This document shows positions 18,247 through 27,181 of a DNA stretch of 64,000 bases, piece after piece. Position numbers and translations under genes: made by a program. The notes below the pieces were generated by a model. That model made no database searches. It worked only from the letters and a program-made list of their open reading frames with translations, and was not told where the DNA came from. This DNA is from Bacillota bacterium (GTDB lineage: Bacteria; Bacillota_A; Clostridia; Lachnospirales; Lachnospiraceae). The stretch is taken from contig JAEYMU010000002.1 of assembly GCA_023407175.1 (NCBI GenBank), positions 89,951 to 153,950 on the forward strand, read 5' to 3'. The stretch's first letter is position 1. Every line of letters begins with the position of its first letter.

Positions 18247-18395
18247 AGATAATTGCGAAGCTTACAAAGGTAAATAATTTTCTGAATAACTGATACAATT
18301 TCGAAGCGGAAGTTAAGCGGAAGGAGCGTTGGAGCGGAGAAATTTGTATCAGCTGTTTAGAAAATTTAGTAGATTATATTGCTTCGCAATCATCT
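18247..18395. repeat. Long imperfect palindrome between potD and the amidohydrolases
   Basis: About 150 bases fold back on themselves. The outer arms are AGATAATTGCGAAGC and GCTTCGCAATCATCT, and the inner arms include ATTTTCTGAATAACTGATAC and GTATCAGCTGTTTAGAAAAT. The centre is purine-rich with AAGCGGAAG twice in tandem. It separates the transporter genes from the hydrolase genes. It could be a small palindromic mobile element or a large RNA stem between operon halves. Confidence 0.6.
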
Positions 18396-18426
18396 AAATA
18401 ATACCGGTAAAGGAGAAAAGGACATC

Positions 18427-20076
18427 ATGCAAAAGGCGGATAAGGTTATTTATGGGAAGCATATATTTGACGGAACGGCTGCTTACACCTTTGACGGTGC
18501 AATTGGAATCGCCGGAAAGCATATTATCTATGTGGGAGACCGTGAGGGAATTGTGCCGTATCTAAAGACCGATACCCAGGTCTTGGATTATGGAGATCAG
18601 TTTGTCATGCCGGGCTTTATTGATGCCCATACCCATGTGCAGCATACCATCCTGCATCAGGAGGGTGTCTATGTCGGACGGTGTGCAAGCATGGAGGAAG
18701 CGGCACAGCGGATACGAAGCTATTACGAGGCACACCCTGAGAAGGAGTGGATTTTGGCTTACGGATGGCTGCTGTCGGATTGGGGGACCAATGAATTTCC
18801 CACAAAGGAGCTTTTGGACCGGGTAGTGTCGGATAAGCCCGTCATCGCAACCCAGGGCGAGGAGCATGGCATGTGGCTGAATACAAGAGCCATGGAGGCA
18901 GTAGGGCTGGACCGGAATTTTCCCGGTATCAAAGAGGGCTTTGTCAAGGTGGACGCAGAGGGCAATCCCACAGGCTGTTTGTTCGAGGGCAGCATGAGGC
19001 CGATTATCAGTAAATTCTTTGTACTTCCCACGGAAGAATCAATTGATATACTGGAGAAATTCTCCCGCTATGCGGCAGCTAACGGTGTAACCATGGTAAC
19101 TGATATGAGGCCGCTGTTTGGCATCAACCTGGGCAGGGATGAAGCCTATGAGGCCTATGCCGGAAAGACGGAGGGTATCCGTTACTGCACCACCTTGCAG
19201 CTGAATAAGGATAACTGTGATAAGGTACTGGAGCTGAAGGAACGCTGGAAGGAGCTTGACCTGCTATACTGCGTCGGCTTTAAGGACTTTATGGACGGTG
19301 TGGCCAGTGCCTATACGGCTTATCTTCTGGAGCCCTACAGCGATAATCCCTCAACCTGCGGGCTGTCCTTTATGACAAAGGAAGAGCTGGAGGAGAAGGT
19401 GCTGGCTGCACACAAGCGGGATATCAGCATTCATATCCACTGCATCGGGGATGCGGCAGTACGCATGGTGCTGGATGCTTATGAGAAGGCAAATCTGACC
19501 TACACAAGACAGCACCAGAGACATGCCATCGAGCATATCGAGGTGCTTCATGACCAGGATGTGGACCGGTTTGCCAGGTATGATATTACAGCTTCCGTAC
19601 AGCCTCAGCACCTGGTGCTGATGAGCCCCACGGATGAGGGGGAGACCTACCGGGGATATTTTGGCCCGGCAAGGGATCATATGCTGTTTCGCAATAAGGA
19701 TATCCTGAACACGGGGGCCAATGTTGCCTTTGGAACCGATGCACCCATCGTTGATATCAATCCCCTGCCGGGCATTTACCGTGCGATGACAAGGGTACAT
19801 GATGACGGGCTGCCGGAGGGCGGCTGGAATCCCTCACAGAAAATGAATGTATATGAGGCTCTGAAGGCATATACCTACGGTTCGGCCTACGGCGCAGGGC
19901 TGGAGGATTGCCTGGGGCAGCTGAAGGAAGGCTATTATGCCGATATTGTGGCAATTGATGTTAACCTTGGAGCTGCTGAGCCGGAGGAAATACGGGATGC
20001 CAAAGTCATTATGACCATGGTAAACGGAAAGGTGATTTATGCCGGACAGCAGCGGAAGAATGGAGACCAATTATGA
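18427..20076 (+). CDS. Amidohydrolase family 3 protein (YtcJ-like), first of two
   Basis: A 549-residue metal-dependent hydrolase of the YtcJ/amidohydrolase-3 group. The metal ligands appear as HTHV near residue 67, a His in ISIHIHCIGDAAVRM, His in HAIEHIEVLHD and Asp in VAFGTDAPIVD. Family members open cyclic or linear C-N bonds; the physiological substrate here is unknown. The frame extends upstream to a TTG at 18379, but ATG 18427 has AAGGAG-type spacing and gives the usual N-terminus. Its stop overlaps the start of the next amidohydrolase by four bases (ATGA), so the two are translationally coupled. Confidence 0.88.
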   Translation: MQKADKVIYGKHIFDGTAAYTFDGAIGIAGKHIIYVGDREGIVPYLKTDTQVLDYGDQFVMPGFIDAHTHVQHTILHQEGVYVGRCASMEEAAQRIRSYYEAHPEKEWILAYGWLLSDWGTNEFPTKELLDRVVSDKPVIATQGEEHGMWLNTRAMEAVGLDRNFPGIKEGFVKVDAEGNPTGCLFEGSMRPIISKFFVLPTEESIDILEKFSRYAAANGVTMVTDMRPLFGINLGRDEAYEAYAGKTEGIRYCTTLQLNKDNCDKVLELKERWKELDLLYCVGFKDFMDGVASAYTAYLLEPYSDNPSTCGLSFMTKEELEEKVLAAHKRDISIHIHCIGDAAVRMVLDAYEKANLTYTRQHQRHAIEHIEVLHDQDVDRFARYDITASVQPQHLVLMSPTDEGETYRGYFGPARDHMLFRNKDILNTGANVAFGTDAPIVDINPLPGIYRAMTRVHDDGLPEGGWNPSQKMNVYEALKAYTYGSAYGAGLEDCLGQLKEGYYADIVAIDVNLGAAEPEEIRDAKVIMTMVNGKVIYAGQQRKNGDQL

Positions 20077-21719
20077 AGAAAGCAGAGCTGATTTTATACA
20101 GTAATGTTATTGACACGATAAGTGACAGAGGAATCATCGCAGGAGGAATTGCAATCGAAGGAGGAAGGCTGCTGGCTGTTGGAACAAGGGATGAAATAAA
20201 AGCATATCAGGGAGAGGACACGTTAATCAAGGAATACGGGGACTGTCTGATCACACCGGGCCTTTGCGAGGCCCATATGCATATTTTTGAAGGAGCTATG
20301 GCGGACAGTGAATATTACTTAAGTGAGATTGTCTCCAGTAAGTCAGAAGAGGATTGCGTAAGAATGCTGAAGGAATTTGCAGGTAAGCACCCGGAATACC
20401 CAAGCTATATCGGCGGCGGATGGTTTCCCGCCAATTGGAAGGACGCACCCCTGCCCAGCAAATTGTCACTGGATGCAGTAGTTTCAGACAAACCAGTATA
20501 TCTGGATGCGGCAGACTATCATACCACCTGGACAAACAGCAAGGGTATGGAGCTGAAAGGCATTACAAAAGAGCTGGCAGTGCAGACACAGGGGATTGAT
20601 ACCTTTCCCGACGGCGAGCCAAACGGTATCTTTAAGGAGAATGCGGCATTTTTATTGAAACCGTTCCCAAGTCCGGTCCCGGAGGAGAGGAAGGACCTTC
20701 TGATGCTGGAAATTATGCAGCGCATGAACCGATTTGGCATCACTTCGCTGGCCGATGTTTCCCATGTGTCCTGTGAGGAGGCAGAGGAGCTTTTCCGACC
20801 CTTAAAGCAATATTTGAAGGATGATATTATGCCCATGCGGGTCAGCATTTATATGGGACTTTCCCAGGAGGAGGACTTTGATCCAAGGGAGCTTGACCGG
20901 CTGGCAGAATATAAGAATACAATGTCAGGTGACATGCTGCGTATGCCGGGGCTTAAGTTTATGGTGGACGGTGTTACCAGTACCCATACGGCAGCACTGC
21001 TCGCGCCCTATGAGGACCGGCCGGAAACTTCAGGCTATCTGAATTATCCGGAGGAAAGCTATGAGAAGGCCATTGTAGAGGCAAACCGAGCGGGCTTAAG
21101 CGTCAGGCTGCATTCCATCGGTGATCTTGCCATTCAAAAATCCCTCGACTGGTTCGCAAAGGGCCGGGAGGCGGCAAGGGAAAGCGGTAAGCTGTCCGGA
21201 CTGCGTAACGGTATCGAGCATATTGAGGCAATCACACCAGAGGATATCCCCCGGTTTCAGGAGCTGAATGTAATCGCTTCCATGCAGCCCATCCACTTAA
21301 TCCAGGATGCAGGGGAGAAGGAATACCGGATCGGCAGAGAAAGATGCCGCTATGAATGGCCCATCCGTTCCCTGCAGGAGGCAGGGGCCATACTGGCCTT
21401 TGGTTCGGATTTTCCGGTAGAGCAGTACGATGTATTCCGTAACCTCCATGCTGCTGTGACCAGATGCTACAGTGACGGAACTCCCGTAGGCGTTAACACA
21501 GAGGAAGAGAAGGTTACCCTGGAGGAGGCCATCCGCCACTATACCTGGGGAGGCGCATATCTAATGGGCATGGAGGACTGTCTTGGCTCCCTGGAGCCGG
21601 GCAAATATGCGGATATTGCGGTATTTGATCGGAATCTGTTTACAACGGCACCGGAGGATATTGAGAAGGCAGAGGTATTGCTTACCGTCGTAAACGGGAA
21701 GATTGTATATGAGAGATAA
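20073..21719 (+). CDS. Amidohydrolase family 3 protein (YtcJ-like), second of two
   Basis: A 548-residue paralogue of the preceding gene with the same signatures: AHMHIFEG near residue 68, VRLHSIGDLAIQ, NGIEHIEAI and LAFGSDFPVEQYD. The pair shares layout but has diverged in sequence, which suggests either a heteromeric enzyme or two related substrates. Four-base overlap with the upstream gene implies coupled translation. Both probably act in the cytosol on the compound taken up by the adjacent transporter, but this is an inference from context. Confidence 0.88.
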   Translation: MKKAELILYSNVIDTISDRGIIAGGIAIEGGRLLAVGTRDEIKAYQGEDTLIKEYGDCLITPGLCEAHMHIFEGAMADSEYYLSEIVSSKSEEDCVRMLKEFAGKHPEYPSYIGGGWFPANWKDAPLPSKLSLDAVVSDKPVYLDAADYHTTWTNSKGMELKGITKELAVQTQGIDTFPDGEPNGIFKENAAFLLKPFPSPVPEERKDLLMLEIMQRMNRFGITSLADVSHVSCEEAEELFRPLKQYLKDDIMPMRVSIYMGLSQEEDFDPRELDRLAEYKNTMSGDMLRMPGLKFMVDGVTSTHTAALLAPYEDRPETSGYLNYPEESYEKAIVEANRAGLSVRLHSIGDLAIQKSLDWFAKGREAARESGKLSGLRNGIEHIEAITPEDIPRFQELNVIASMQPIHLIQDAGEKEYRIGRERCRYEWPIRSLQEAGAILAFGSDFPVEQYDVFRNLHAAVTRCYSDGTPVGVNTEEEKVTLEEAIRHYTWGGAYLMGMEDCLGSLEPGKYADIAVFDRNLFTTAPEDIEKAEVLLTVVNGKIVYER

Positions 21720-21779
21720 AATGATTTTATCGGGCGTAAGGGCCTTATATCCGTGAAACCTGTGCGGGAATGGAGGAAG

Positions 21780-21845
21780 GTTGAAAGAAAAACACTTTCA
21801 ACTATTGATTTGAGTGCACGCTAAAGCGTGCGGATGGGAATAAAA
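21780..21845 (+). promoter_or_regulatory. Two-hairpin leader element, copy 1
   Basis: Hairpin 1 is GTTGAAAG (21780-21787) with CTTTCAAC (21795-21802). A 13-base linker follows, then hairpin 2, GCACGC-TAAA-GCGTGC (21816-21831), then GGATGGGA and the ATG at 21846. The same arrangement recurs at 55614-55681 and, on the minus strand, at 62036-62110. Stem sequences differ while pairing is kept. Confidence 0.6.
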
Positions 21846-22310
21846 ATGAGAAGAAAAGAATATGAGGTTAAGGAAGCACTTGAGCTGTTAGCTATTATGA
21901 AGCGGTGCATCGCCTGCAATGTGGCATTTTTTGAAGAGGAATACCCCTACATTGTTCCGATGAACTTTGGAGTAACCCTGACGGAAGGGACCTTCCGATT
22001 GTATTTTCATGGAGCTAGGGCAGGCACAAAGATAGAGCTGTTGAAAAAGAACAGTCATGTGGCTTTTGAGATGCACCGGGAAATAGAAATTATTCTTCCT
22101 GAGCTGGCCTGTGAGTCCAATATGTCCTATGAGAGTATATGCGGCAACGGAAGCATCCGGCTGCTGGAAGAGGCGGAGAAGCTGGCAGCCCTGACAGTAA
22201 TTATGAATCAATATATCAGCAAAGAGAAGCATGAATTCAATGAAAATGAAATAAAGGCTGTGGAGGTAATGGAGCTTACAGTGAACCAGATCAGCGGTAA
22301 GAAACGGTGA
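21846..22310 (+). CDS. Pyridoxamine 5'-phosphate oxidase family protein
   Basis: A small flavin-binding-fold protein of about 154 residues, similar to the NimA-like split-barrel group. Typical pieces are the N-terminal helix region EALELLAIMKRCIACNVAF, the strand pair YPYIVPMNFGV and LYFHGARAGTKIELLKKN, then VAFEMHREIEII. Such proteins bind FMN, heme or F420-like cofactors; the activity here is not known. An in-frame GTG at 21828 lies inside a leader hairpin, so the ATG at 21846, placed after GATGGGA, is the start. It sits between the amidohydrolases and the N-carbamoylputrescine amidase-like gene. Confidence 0.75.
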   Translation: MRRKEYEVKEALELLAIMKRCIACNVAFFEEEYPYIVPMNFGVTLTEGTFRLYFHGARAGTKIELLKKNSHVAFEMHREIEIILPELACESNMSYESICGNGSIRLLEEAEKLAALTVIMNQYISKEKHEFNENEIKAVEVMELTVNQISGKKR

Positions 22311-22393
22311 TAAGCTGGAAATGAATACAGGATAAAACAGGACAGATGCGGAAGCATTTTCTTGCTTTTGCGCAGGAACGGAGGAAGGAAATC

Positions 22394-23260
22394 ATGAAGA
22401 AGATAGCGGTTGCTGCAACTCAGATGGCCTGCAGCTGGGATAGGCAGGAAACCCTGCAAAGGGCGGAAGGACTGATAAGGAAGGCCGCCGGTAAGGGAGC
22501 AAACATTATTCTTTTACAGGAATTATTCGAAACACCGTATTTTTGCCAGCTGGAGGAGACAAAGCATTTTGCGCTGGCAACCACAGTAGAGGACAATCCT
22601 GCAATCGGGAGGTTTCAGGAGGTCGCAAGAGAGCTTCAGGTCGTAATTCCGGTCAGCTTCTTTGAGAAGGCGGGCAATGTATTCTTTAATTCCGTTGTGG
22701 TAATTGATGCGGATGGAACTATACTGGGGAAATACCGCAAAACCCATATCCCGGATGGAGTCTGCTATGAGGAAAAATATTATTTCTCACCCGGAGATAC
22801 CGGCTTTCAGGTGTTTAAGACAAGATATGCGCGAATCGGTATCGGTATCTGCTGGGACCAGTGGTTTCCCGAGACGGCCAGATGCCTGGCCCTGCTTGGG
22901 GCTGAGGTGCTTTTGTTCCCTACCGCCATCGGTTCGGACCCTGTTGTACCTAAGTGCGTACTGGGGCACTGGCAGCAGTGTATGCAGGGGCATGCGGCAG
23001 CGAACCTTATGCCGGTGGTAGCCTCCAACCGGATTGGAGAAGAGAAGGCCGGTGACTCTAAGATAAACTTCTTTGGCGGCTCCTTTATCGCGGATGAGGA
23101 GGGTACCATTGTTGAGGAGGCGGACAGTGAAAATGAGACCGTGCTGGTGCATGAATTTGATCTGGATGCCATCGCAGAGAGAAGATATTACTGGGCAGTA
23201 TTCCGGGATAGAAGACCTGAGAAGTACGGACCGATTATGACGATGGATTCGTCAAGGTAG
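22394..23260 (+). CDS. aguB: N-carbamoylputrescine amidase-like carbon-nitrogen hydrolase
   Basis: Nitrilase-superfamily enzyme of 288 residues. The catalytic triad is Glu in ILLQELFETPYFC, Lys in KYRKTHIPDG and Cys in IGIGICWDQWFPE; the last two segments and the ending RRPEKYG are typical of N-carbamoylputrescine amidases, which release putrescine, CO2 and ammonia. This supports a polyamine theme for the locus. No agmatine deiminase (aguA) is present, so the carbamoyl substrate would have to be imported or made elsewhere. ATG 22394 follows GGAGG; the open frame back to 22346 is not needed. A strong terminator follows. Confidence 0.85.
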   Translation: MKKIAVAATQMACSWDRQETLQRAEGLIRKAAGKGANIILLQELFETPYFCQLEETKHFALATTVEDNPAIGRFQEVARELQVVIPVSFFEKAGNVFFNSVVVIDADGTILGKYRKTHIPDGVCYEEKYYFSPGDTGFQVFKTRYARIGIGICWDQWFPETARCLALLGAEVLLFPTAIGSDPVVPKCVLGHWQQCMQGHAAANLMPVVASNRIGEEKAGDSKINFFGGSFIADEEGTIVEEADSENETVLVHEFDLDAIAERRYYWAVFRDRRPEKYGPIMTMDSSR

Positions 23261-23292
23261 AAGATAAATAATACAGAATAATAGATCAAGAG

Positions 23293-23331
23293 GGCCCCTG
23301 TCAGTTGCAAGACTGGCAGGGGCCTTGCTTT
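23293..23331 (+). terminator. Strong terminator ending the polyamine-type locus
   Basis: GGCCCCTGTCAG pairs with CTGGCAGGGGCC around an 8-base loop, followed by TTGCTTT. It marks the end of the run that begins at the MerR-type promoter. Confidence 0.85.
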
Positions 23332-23352
23332 GTGATAAATTACCAATGCGTC

Positions 23353-23432
23353 TTGTGCAAATATTATTTATGATAATTATAATGTACAACTTTTGTTATA
23401 CAAATCCAAAATCTATTAGGTTGTTTGCACAA
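23353..23432 (+). promoter_or_regulatory. Distant inverted half-sites before the carbohydrate ABC operon
   Basis: TTGTGCAAA (23353-23361) and its exact reverse complement TTTGCACAA (23424-23432) are 71 bases apart, start to start. The second overlaps a possible -35 box (TTGCAC, 18-base spacer, TATAAC). Two widely spaced inverted sites suggest looping by a regulator; the YesN-type AraC protein of this operon is a candidate. Confidence 0.4.
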
Positions 23433-23489
23433 AGATATTGTAATAAAGTATAACCATGACGAGCTAAGGCGAAAGGAATCAATACACAT

Positions 23490-24401
23490 ATGGTAAAGAA
23501 GAAAGCATTTTTGTATAACATCAAAAAGTATAAGTACCAGTATATCATGATAATGTTTGGTGTTATATGCCTGATCCTCTTTAGTTATATTCCGATGATC
23601 GGACTTCAGATAGCGTTTCGTGACTTCCGTCCCGGCAATACAATCTGGAATGCAAAATGGGTTGGCCTGGATAATTTTTGGTTTCTGCAGGACAGCGAGT
23701 TTTGGAGAGTGGTTAAAAATACACTGGTGCTTACAATTTCCAGATTTGCCGTTACCTTTCCGGCTCCGATCATTCTGGCTCTGCTCATCAATGAAGTAAA
23801 AAGCCTCTGGTTTAAAAAGGTTGTTCAGTCAATCACCTATATCCCGCATTTTATTTCCTGGGTTGTGGTAGCTTATATGCTGGATTCCTTTTTATCACCC
23901 TATGGAGGCGTCATTAACAGAATCATCAATCTTTTTGGCGGTAAATCCATATTCTTTATGGGTGAAACGAGCTTTTTTGTTCCGATGGTGGTAATAGCAA
24001 GCGTATGGAAGGAAGTCGGCTGGGGAACGATAATCTATCTTGCGGCAATTGCCGGTATCAATCCGGAGATGTATGAGGCGGCAAAATTGGACGGTGCAGG
24101 CAAATGGAATCAGCTCAGGCACATAACGCTGCCTTCCATCCGGCCTACCATAGTGCTGCTGCTGATATTAAGCTTACCCGGCATTATAAATGCGGGAGTG
24201 GATGCGATTTATCCTCTGATGAATAATGCAAACCTTGGAGTATCAACGGTTTTGGATACCTATGTGCTGATTAACGGCTTGCAGCAGGGGCATTACAGTT
24301 TGGCAACGGCAGTGGGAATGATATCTTCCGTAATCAGTCTGATACTAATTATAGCTGCCAACAAAATCGCTAATGTCATTAGCGGAGAAGGACTTTGGTA
24401 A
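23490..24401 (+). CDS. ABC transporter permease, LplB/YteP-like
   Basis: A 303-residue inner membrane permease for an oligosaccharide-type importer. Features are an N-terminal Lys/Tyr-rich cytoplasmic segment, the first helix YIMIMFGVICLILFSYIPMI and the EAA loop MYEAAKLDGAGKWNQLRHITLP. It overlaps the next permease frame by a few bases. It heads an operon-like run of permease, permease, lipoprotein, histidine kinase and AraC-type regulator, a standard arrangement in Paenibacillus and Lachnospiraceae for plant or host glycans. No glycoside hydrolase is adjacent, so the sugar is unknown. Confidence 0.9.
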   Translation: MVKKKAFLYNIKKYKYQYIMIMFGVICLILFSYIPMIGLQIAFRDFRPGNTIWNAKWVGLDNFWFLQDSEFWRVVKNTLVLTISRFAVTFPAPIILALLINEVKSLWFKKVVQSITYIPHFISWVVVAYMLDSFLSPYGGVINRIINLFGGKSIFFMGETSFFVPMVVIASVWKEVGWGTIIYLAAIAGINPEMYEAAKLDGAGKWNQLRHITLPSIRPTIVLLLILSLPGIINAGVDAIYPLMNNANLGVSTVLDTYVLINGLQQGHYSLATAVGMISSVISLILIIAANKIANVISGEGLW

Positions 24402-24412
24402 GGATGGTCAAA

Positions 24413-25327
24413 ATGAAAAATAATAAGATAAAAGCAAACCTGGGAGAAAAGCTTTTTCGGGTATTTAATACGGTATTCCTGACCTTCCTGTCTTTGGTTA
24501 CACTATATCCTCTATATTACATAATTGTATATTCGCTGAATGAGGGCGTGGACTCCATGAAGGGCGGGCTGTATTTATGGCCGAGGGTTTTTACCTTATT
24601 TAATTATGAATATGTGCTGGGTAACGGTGTGATACAGCATGCCTATCTGATTACGATCCTGCGTACAGTGCTGGGAACCTTATTGGGACTGATCGTTACC
24701 GGTATTACGGCCTACGGCATGTCCTTTAAAGAGCTTCCCCACCGGAAGAAGCTGATGATGATCATATTGATACCGATGCTGTTCAACGGCGGAATCATAC
24801 CCTATTATATTCAGCTATCCAAATTACAGCTGGTCGATACTATTTGGGTTTATATCATACCCAGTATGTTTAACATCTGGAATATGTTTGTTATGATGAA
24901 ATTCTTCTCTGATATTCCGGTAAGCTTAAGAGAGGCTGCGGTCATGGATGGAGCAGGAGAGATCAAAATACTTTTAAAGGTAATAATTCCATTATCAAAG
25001 CCCGTATTAGCTGCCATCGGCCTGTTTGTAGCCGTTTATCATTGGAATGACTGGTATTCCGGAGCCTTTTTTGTGAATTCAACCAGGCTGCTTCCCGTAC
25101 AGACCTATCTTCAGCGCTTATTTGAAGCAGACAGCCTGAATATGATTACCAGCAACAATGCGATTGTGGCCGAAGCGGCCGCGCGGGCCTCGCAGACCTC
25201 AAAGATGACGGTAACATCGATTAAGATGGCCGCTGTCATCATAGGAACGTTACCGATCCTGTGTGTATATCCTTTTGTACAAAAGCATTTTGTTAAGGGC
25301 ATGCTGATCGGATCCGTGAAAGAGTAA
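24413..25327 (+). CDS. ABC transporter permease, LplC/YtcP-like
   Basis: Second permease of the carbohydrate importer, about 304 residues. The EAA loop is LREAAVMDGAGEIKILLKVIIPLSK and the hydrophobic segments include FLTFLSLVTLYPLYYIIVYSL. The C-terminus FVQKHFVKGMLIGSVKE is typical of the YtcP/LplC group. Alternative in-frame starts at 24395 and 24404 exist; the ATG at 24413 has AAGG at a better distance. Its partner is the preceding permease. These importers normally use a shared MsmK-type ATPase encoded elsewhere, which fits the absence of an ATPase gene here. Confidence 0.9.
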   Translation: MKNNKIKANLGEKLFRVFNTVFLTFLSLVTLYPLYYIIVYSLNEGVDSMKGGLYLWPRVFTLFNYEYVLGNGVIQHAYLITILRTVLGTLLGLIVTGITAYGMSFKELPHRKKLMMIILIPMLFNGGIIPYYIQLSKLQLVDTIWVYIIPSMFNIWNMFVMMKFFSDIPVSLREAAVMDGAGEIKILLKVIIPLSKPVLAAIGLFVAVYHWNDWYSGAFFVNSTRLLPVQTYLQRLFEADSLNMITSNNAIVAEAAARASQTSKMTVTSIKMAAVIIGTLPILCVYPFVQKHFVKGMLIGSVKE

Positions 25328-25370
25328 TTAATACCTGATAAGGGTGTTAAAATAAAGAAGGAGGGTAAAT

Positions 25371-27083
25371 ATGAAAAGAAAAAAGGGTATCGCTGTATTG
25401 CTTGTTTTATCAATGCTGTTGTCTCTTGCTGCATGCTCAAAAGGCAGTGACGAGGATACATCAGGAAATATAACCGGTAGTACAACGGAAGGATTCTACG
25501 TACCAGAAGCAGAGGGGGGAAAAACGACAGACCAATTTACAATTCTTGCCGGGTGGACTTCGGAAAGTCCGAACGATACGAAGGTACAGCAGGTAATGAA
25601 GGAACAGCTTGGAATTGATTATCAGGTTGAATATATGCAGAGCAGCGATTATATGACCACACTGAACTTAAAGCTTAGCAGCAATGCGAATCTTCCCGAT
25701 ATTTTGATCTTCCCCTACGATAAGACAGTTGAGAATGCGCTGATTACGGCAGACAGAATCATGAATCTGAACGATGTATATACAAGCGAGAAATTGACGA
25801 ATATACCGGGAATTGATTCAAGAATCCAGGATTATATTAAAACGACCGACGGTAATAAGTGGTGGATTCCGGGCTATTATGCTTTGGAATATGATGATCC
25901 CTGGCCGGGCTGGACCGTCGATGCATGGTGGGTAAGAACCGACCTGCTTGAGCAGGCAGGAAAGACAAAGGAGGATCTTACGACCATAGAGGGCTTGGAG
26001 GATACTCTGCGTTCCTTTGCAACATTAAAGGACAGTAATGGAAATAACATTATTCCTTTATCCTTTGCCAGCAGTAATACGGAAAGCATGAAGCATGAAG
26101 AAAGAATCATATTATCTACCTTTGGCGTTGATACCTCCAGGGGTGTAAGCGGAATGCCTGCCGTTATGGATATTAACGGGGAAAAAGTATTTGAGTATGA
26201 TAATCCTAATTATAAGACGGCATACCAGTGGATTAATAAGATGTATCGTGAAGGCCTGATAGATATGGAAGCAACCACGATGTCACAGGAAAGGTTTAAG
26301 GAGAAGGTGGAAAGCGGGCAGGTTGGCATGTTCACCACTGACTTGTGGAACTCCGGCTTGAATGAGACCTGGAAGAATTATGACAGTGGTGCTGACAGCG
26401 TAACCTTCTACTATGAGCCCATTGCTGATCCCACCGTTGCGGGAGTGGAAAGCGGATATACCGGTTATACAAATCCTAATCCGGGCTTTATGGTATTTAT
26501 CAATAAAGATACCAAACACCTGAATGCTGCATTGAATTTCCTTGAGTGGGTAAATGAGCCCAGTCCTTATAAAGGACAGGAGGTCAATGAGGGACCTGAG
26601 GGTATCCTTTGGCATTTCACCGATAAGGATACCGGTTCCTGGGATTTTGAAGAAAGCTATAAGGTGGAAAGAGATTCCGGAGACAGCGCCCGTGTTGCCG
26701 CCTGCACCCATCAGCTATGGCAATTTGCCAGCTACAGCAACCAGTGGTATGCGTGGTGGAATCAGGATTCCTCCGGAAACAAGGCCGGTGCGGGCTTAGT
26801 CTCCAAATGGTGTAAATATATCAGCAGCGAATTGGACAACAACCGTACAATAAGCGATATGGATACAGTGAAGGTTGATACGGAAAGCGTCATAGCTACA
26901 AATTTGGAATCCCTCAATAATGTTGTTGACGAATATACCGCAAAGCTGATCATGGCTGATTCGGACCAGAAATTTGAGGATGTTTATACGGAATTTCAGA
27001 AACAGCTTGAACTTAGAGCCCATTGGTCTGATATGAAGGAGGAATGGAATAGGCTATATCAGGAGCAAAGCACGAGCAAATAA
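25371..27083 (+). CDS. Extracellular solute-binding lipoprotein, LplA-like
   Basis: A 570-residue lipid-anchored sugar receptor. The signal peptide ends in the lipobox SLAAC, followed by a Ser/Asp/Thr-rich linker. The mature part has the long LplA layout with many Trp and Tyr residues (DPWPGWTVDAWWVRTDLLEQAG, NQWYAWWNQD) that can stack on sugars. It follows the two permeases and is closed by a terminator, so it may be made at a higher level than the downstream sensor genes. Confidence 0.9.
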   Translation: MKRKKGIAVLLVLSMLLSLAACSKGSDEDTSGNITGSTTEGFYVPEAEGGKTTDQFTILAGWTSESPNDTKVQQVMKEQLGIDYQVEYMQSSDYMTTLNLKLSSNANLPDILIFPYDKTVENALITADRIMNLNDVYTSEKLTNIPGIDSRIQDYIKTTDGNKWWIPGYYALEYDDPWPGWTVDAWWVRTDLLEQAGKTKEDLTTIEGLEDTLRSFATLKDSNGNNIIPLSFASSNTESMKHEERIILSTFGVDTSRGVSGMPAVMDINGEKVFEYDNPNYKTAYQWINKMYREGLIDMEATTMSQERFKEKVESGQVGMFTTDLWNSGLNETWKNYDSGADSVTFYYEPIADPTVAGVESGYTGYTNPNPGFMVFINKDTKHLNAALNFLEWVNEPSPYKGQEVNEGPEGILWHFTDKDTGSWDFEESYKVERDSGDSARVAACTHQLWQFASYSNQWYAWWNQDSSGNKAGAGLVSKWCKYISSELDNNRTISDMDTVKVDTESVIATNLESLNNVVDEYTAKLIMADSDQKFEDVYTEFQKQLELRAHWSDMKEEWNRLYQEQSTSK

Positions 27084-27118
27084 TAAGGTCCCCCAGGATT
27101 TGTTATTGGAAGAAAGTT

Positions 27119-27150
27119 TCCCATACTGTAAAATAGTATGGGATACTTTT
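27119..27150 (+). terminator. Terminator after the solute-binding protein gene
   Basis: TCCCATACT pairs with AGTATGGGA around a 7-base loop, followed by TACTTTTGTT. It lies before the yesM start and may reduce read-through into the sensor genes. Confidence 0.8.
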
Positions 27151-27181
27151 GTTGTATGTAACAGTCAGGAAGGCGGCAAGC

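Noticed and set aside
22787..23172. Two overlapping minus-strand frames of 121 codons opposite the N-carbamoylputrescine amidase-like gene
   Set aside because: Composition is erratic and the plus-strand gene has intact catalytic motifs. They are shadows.
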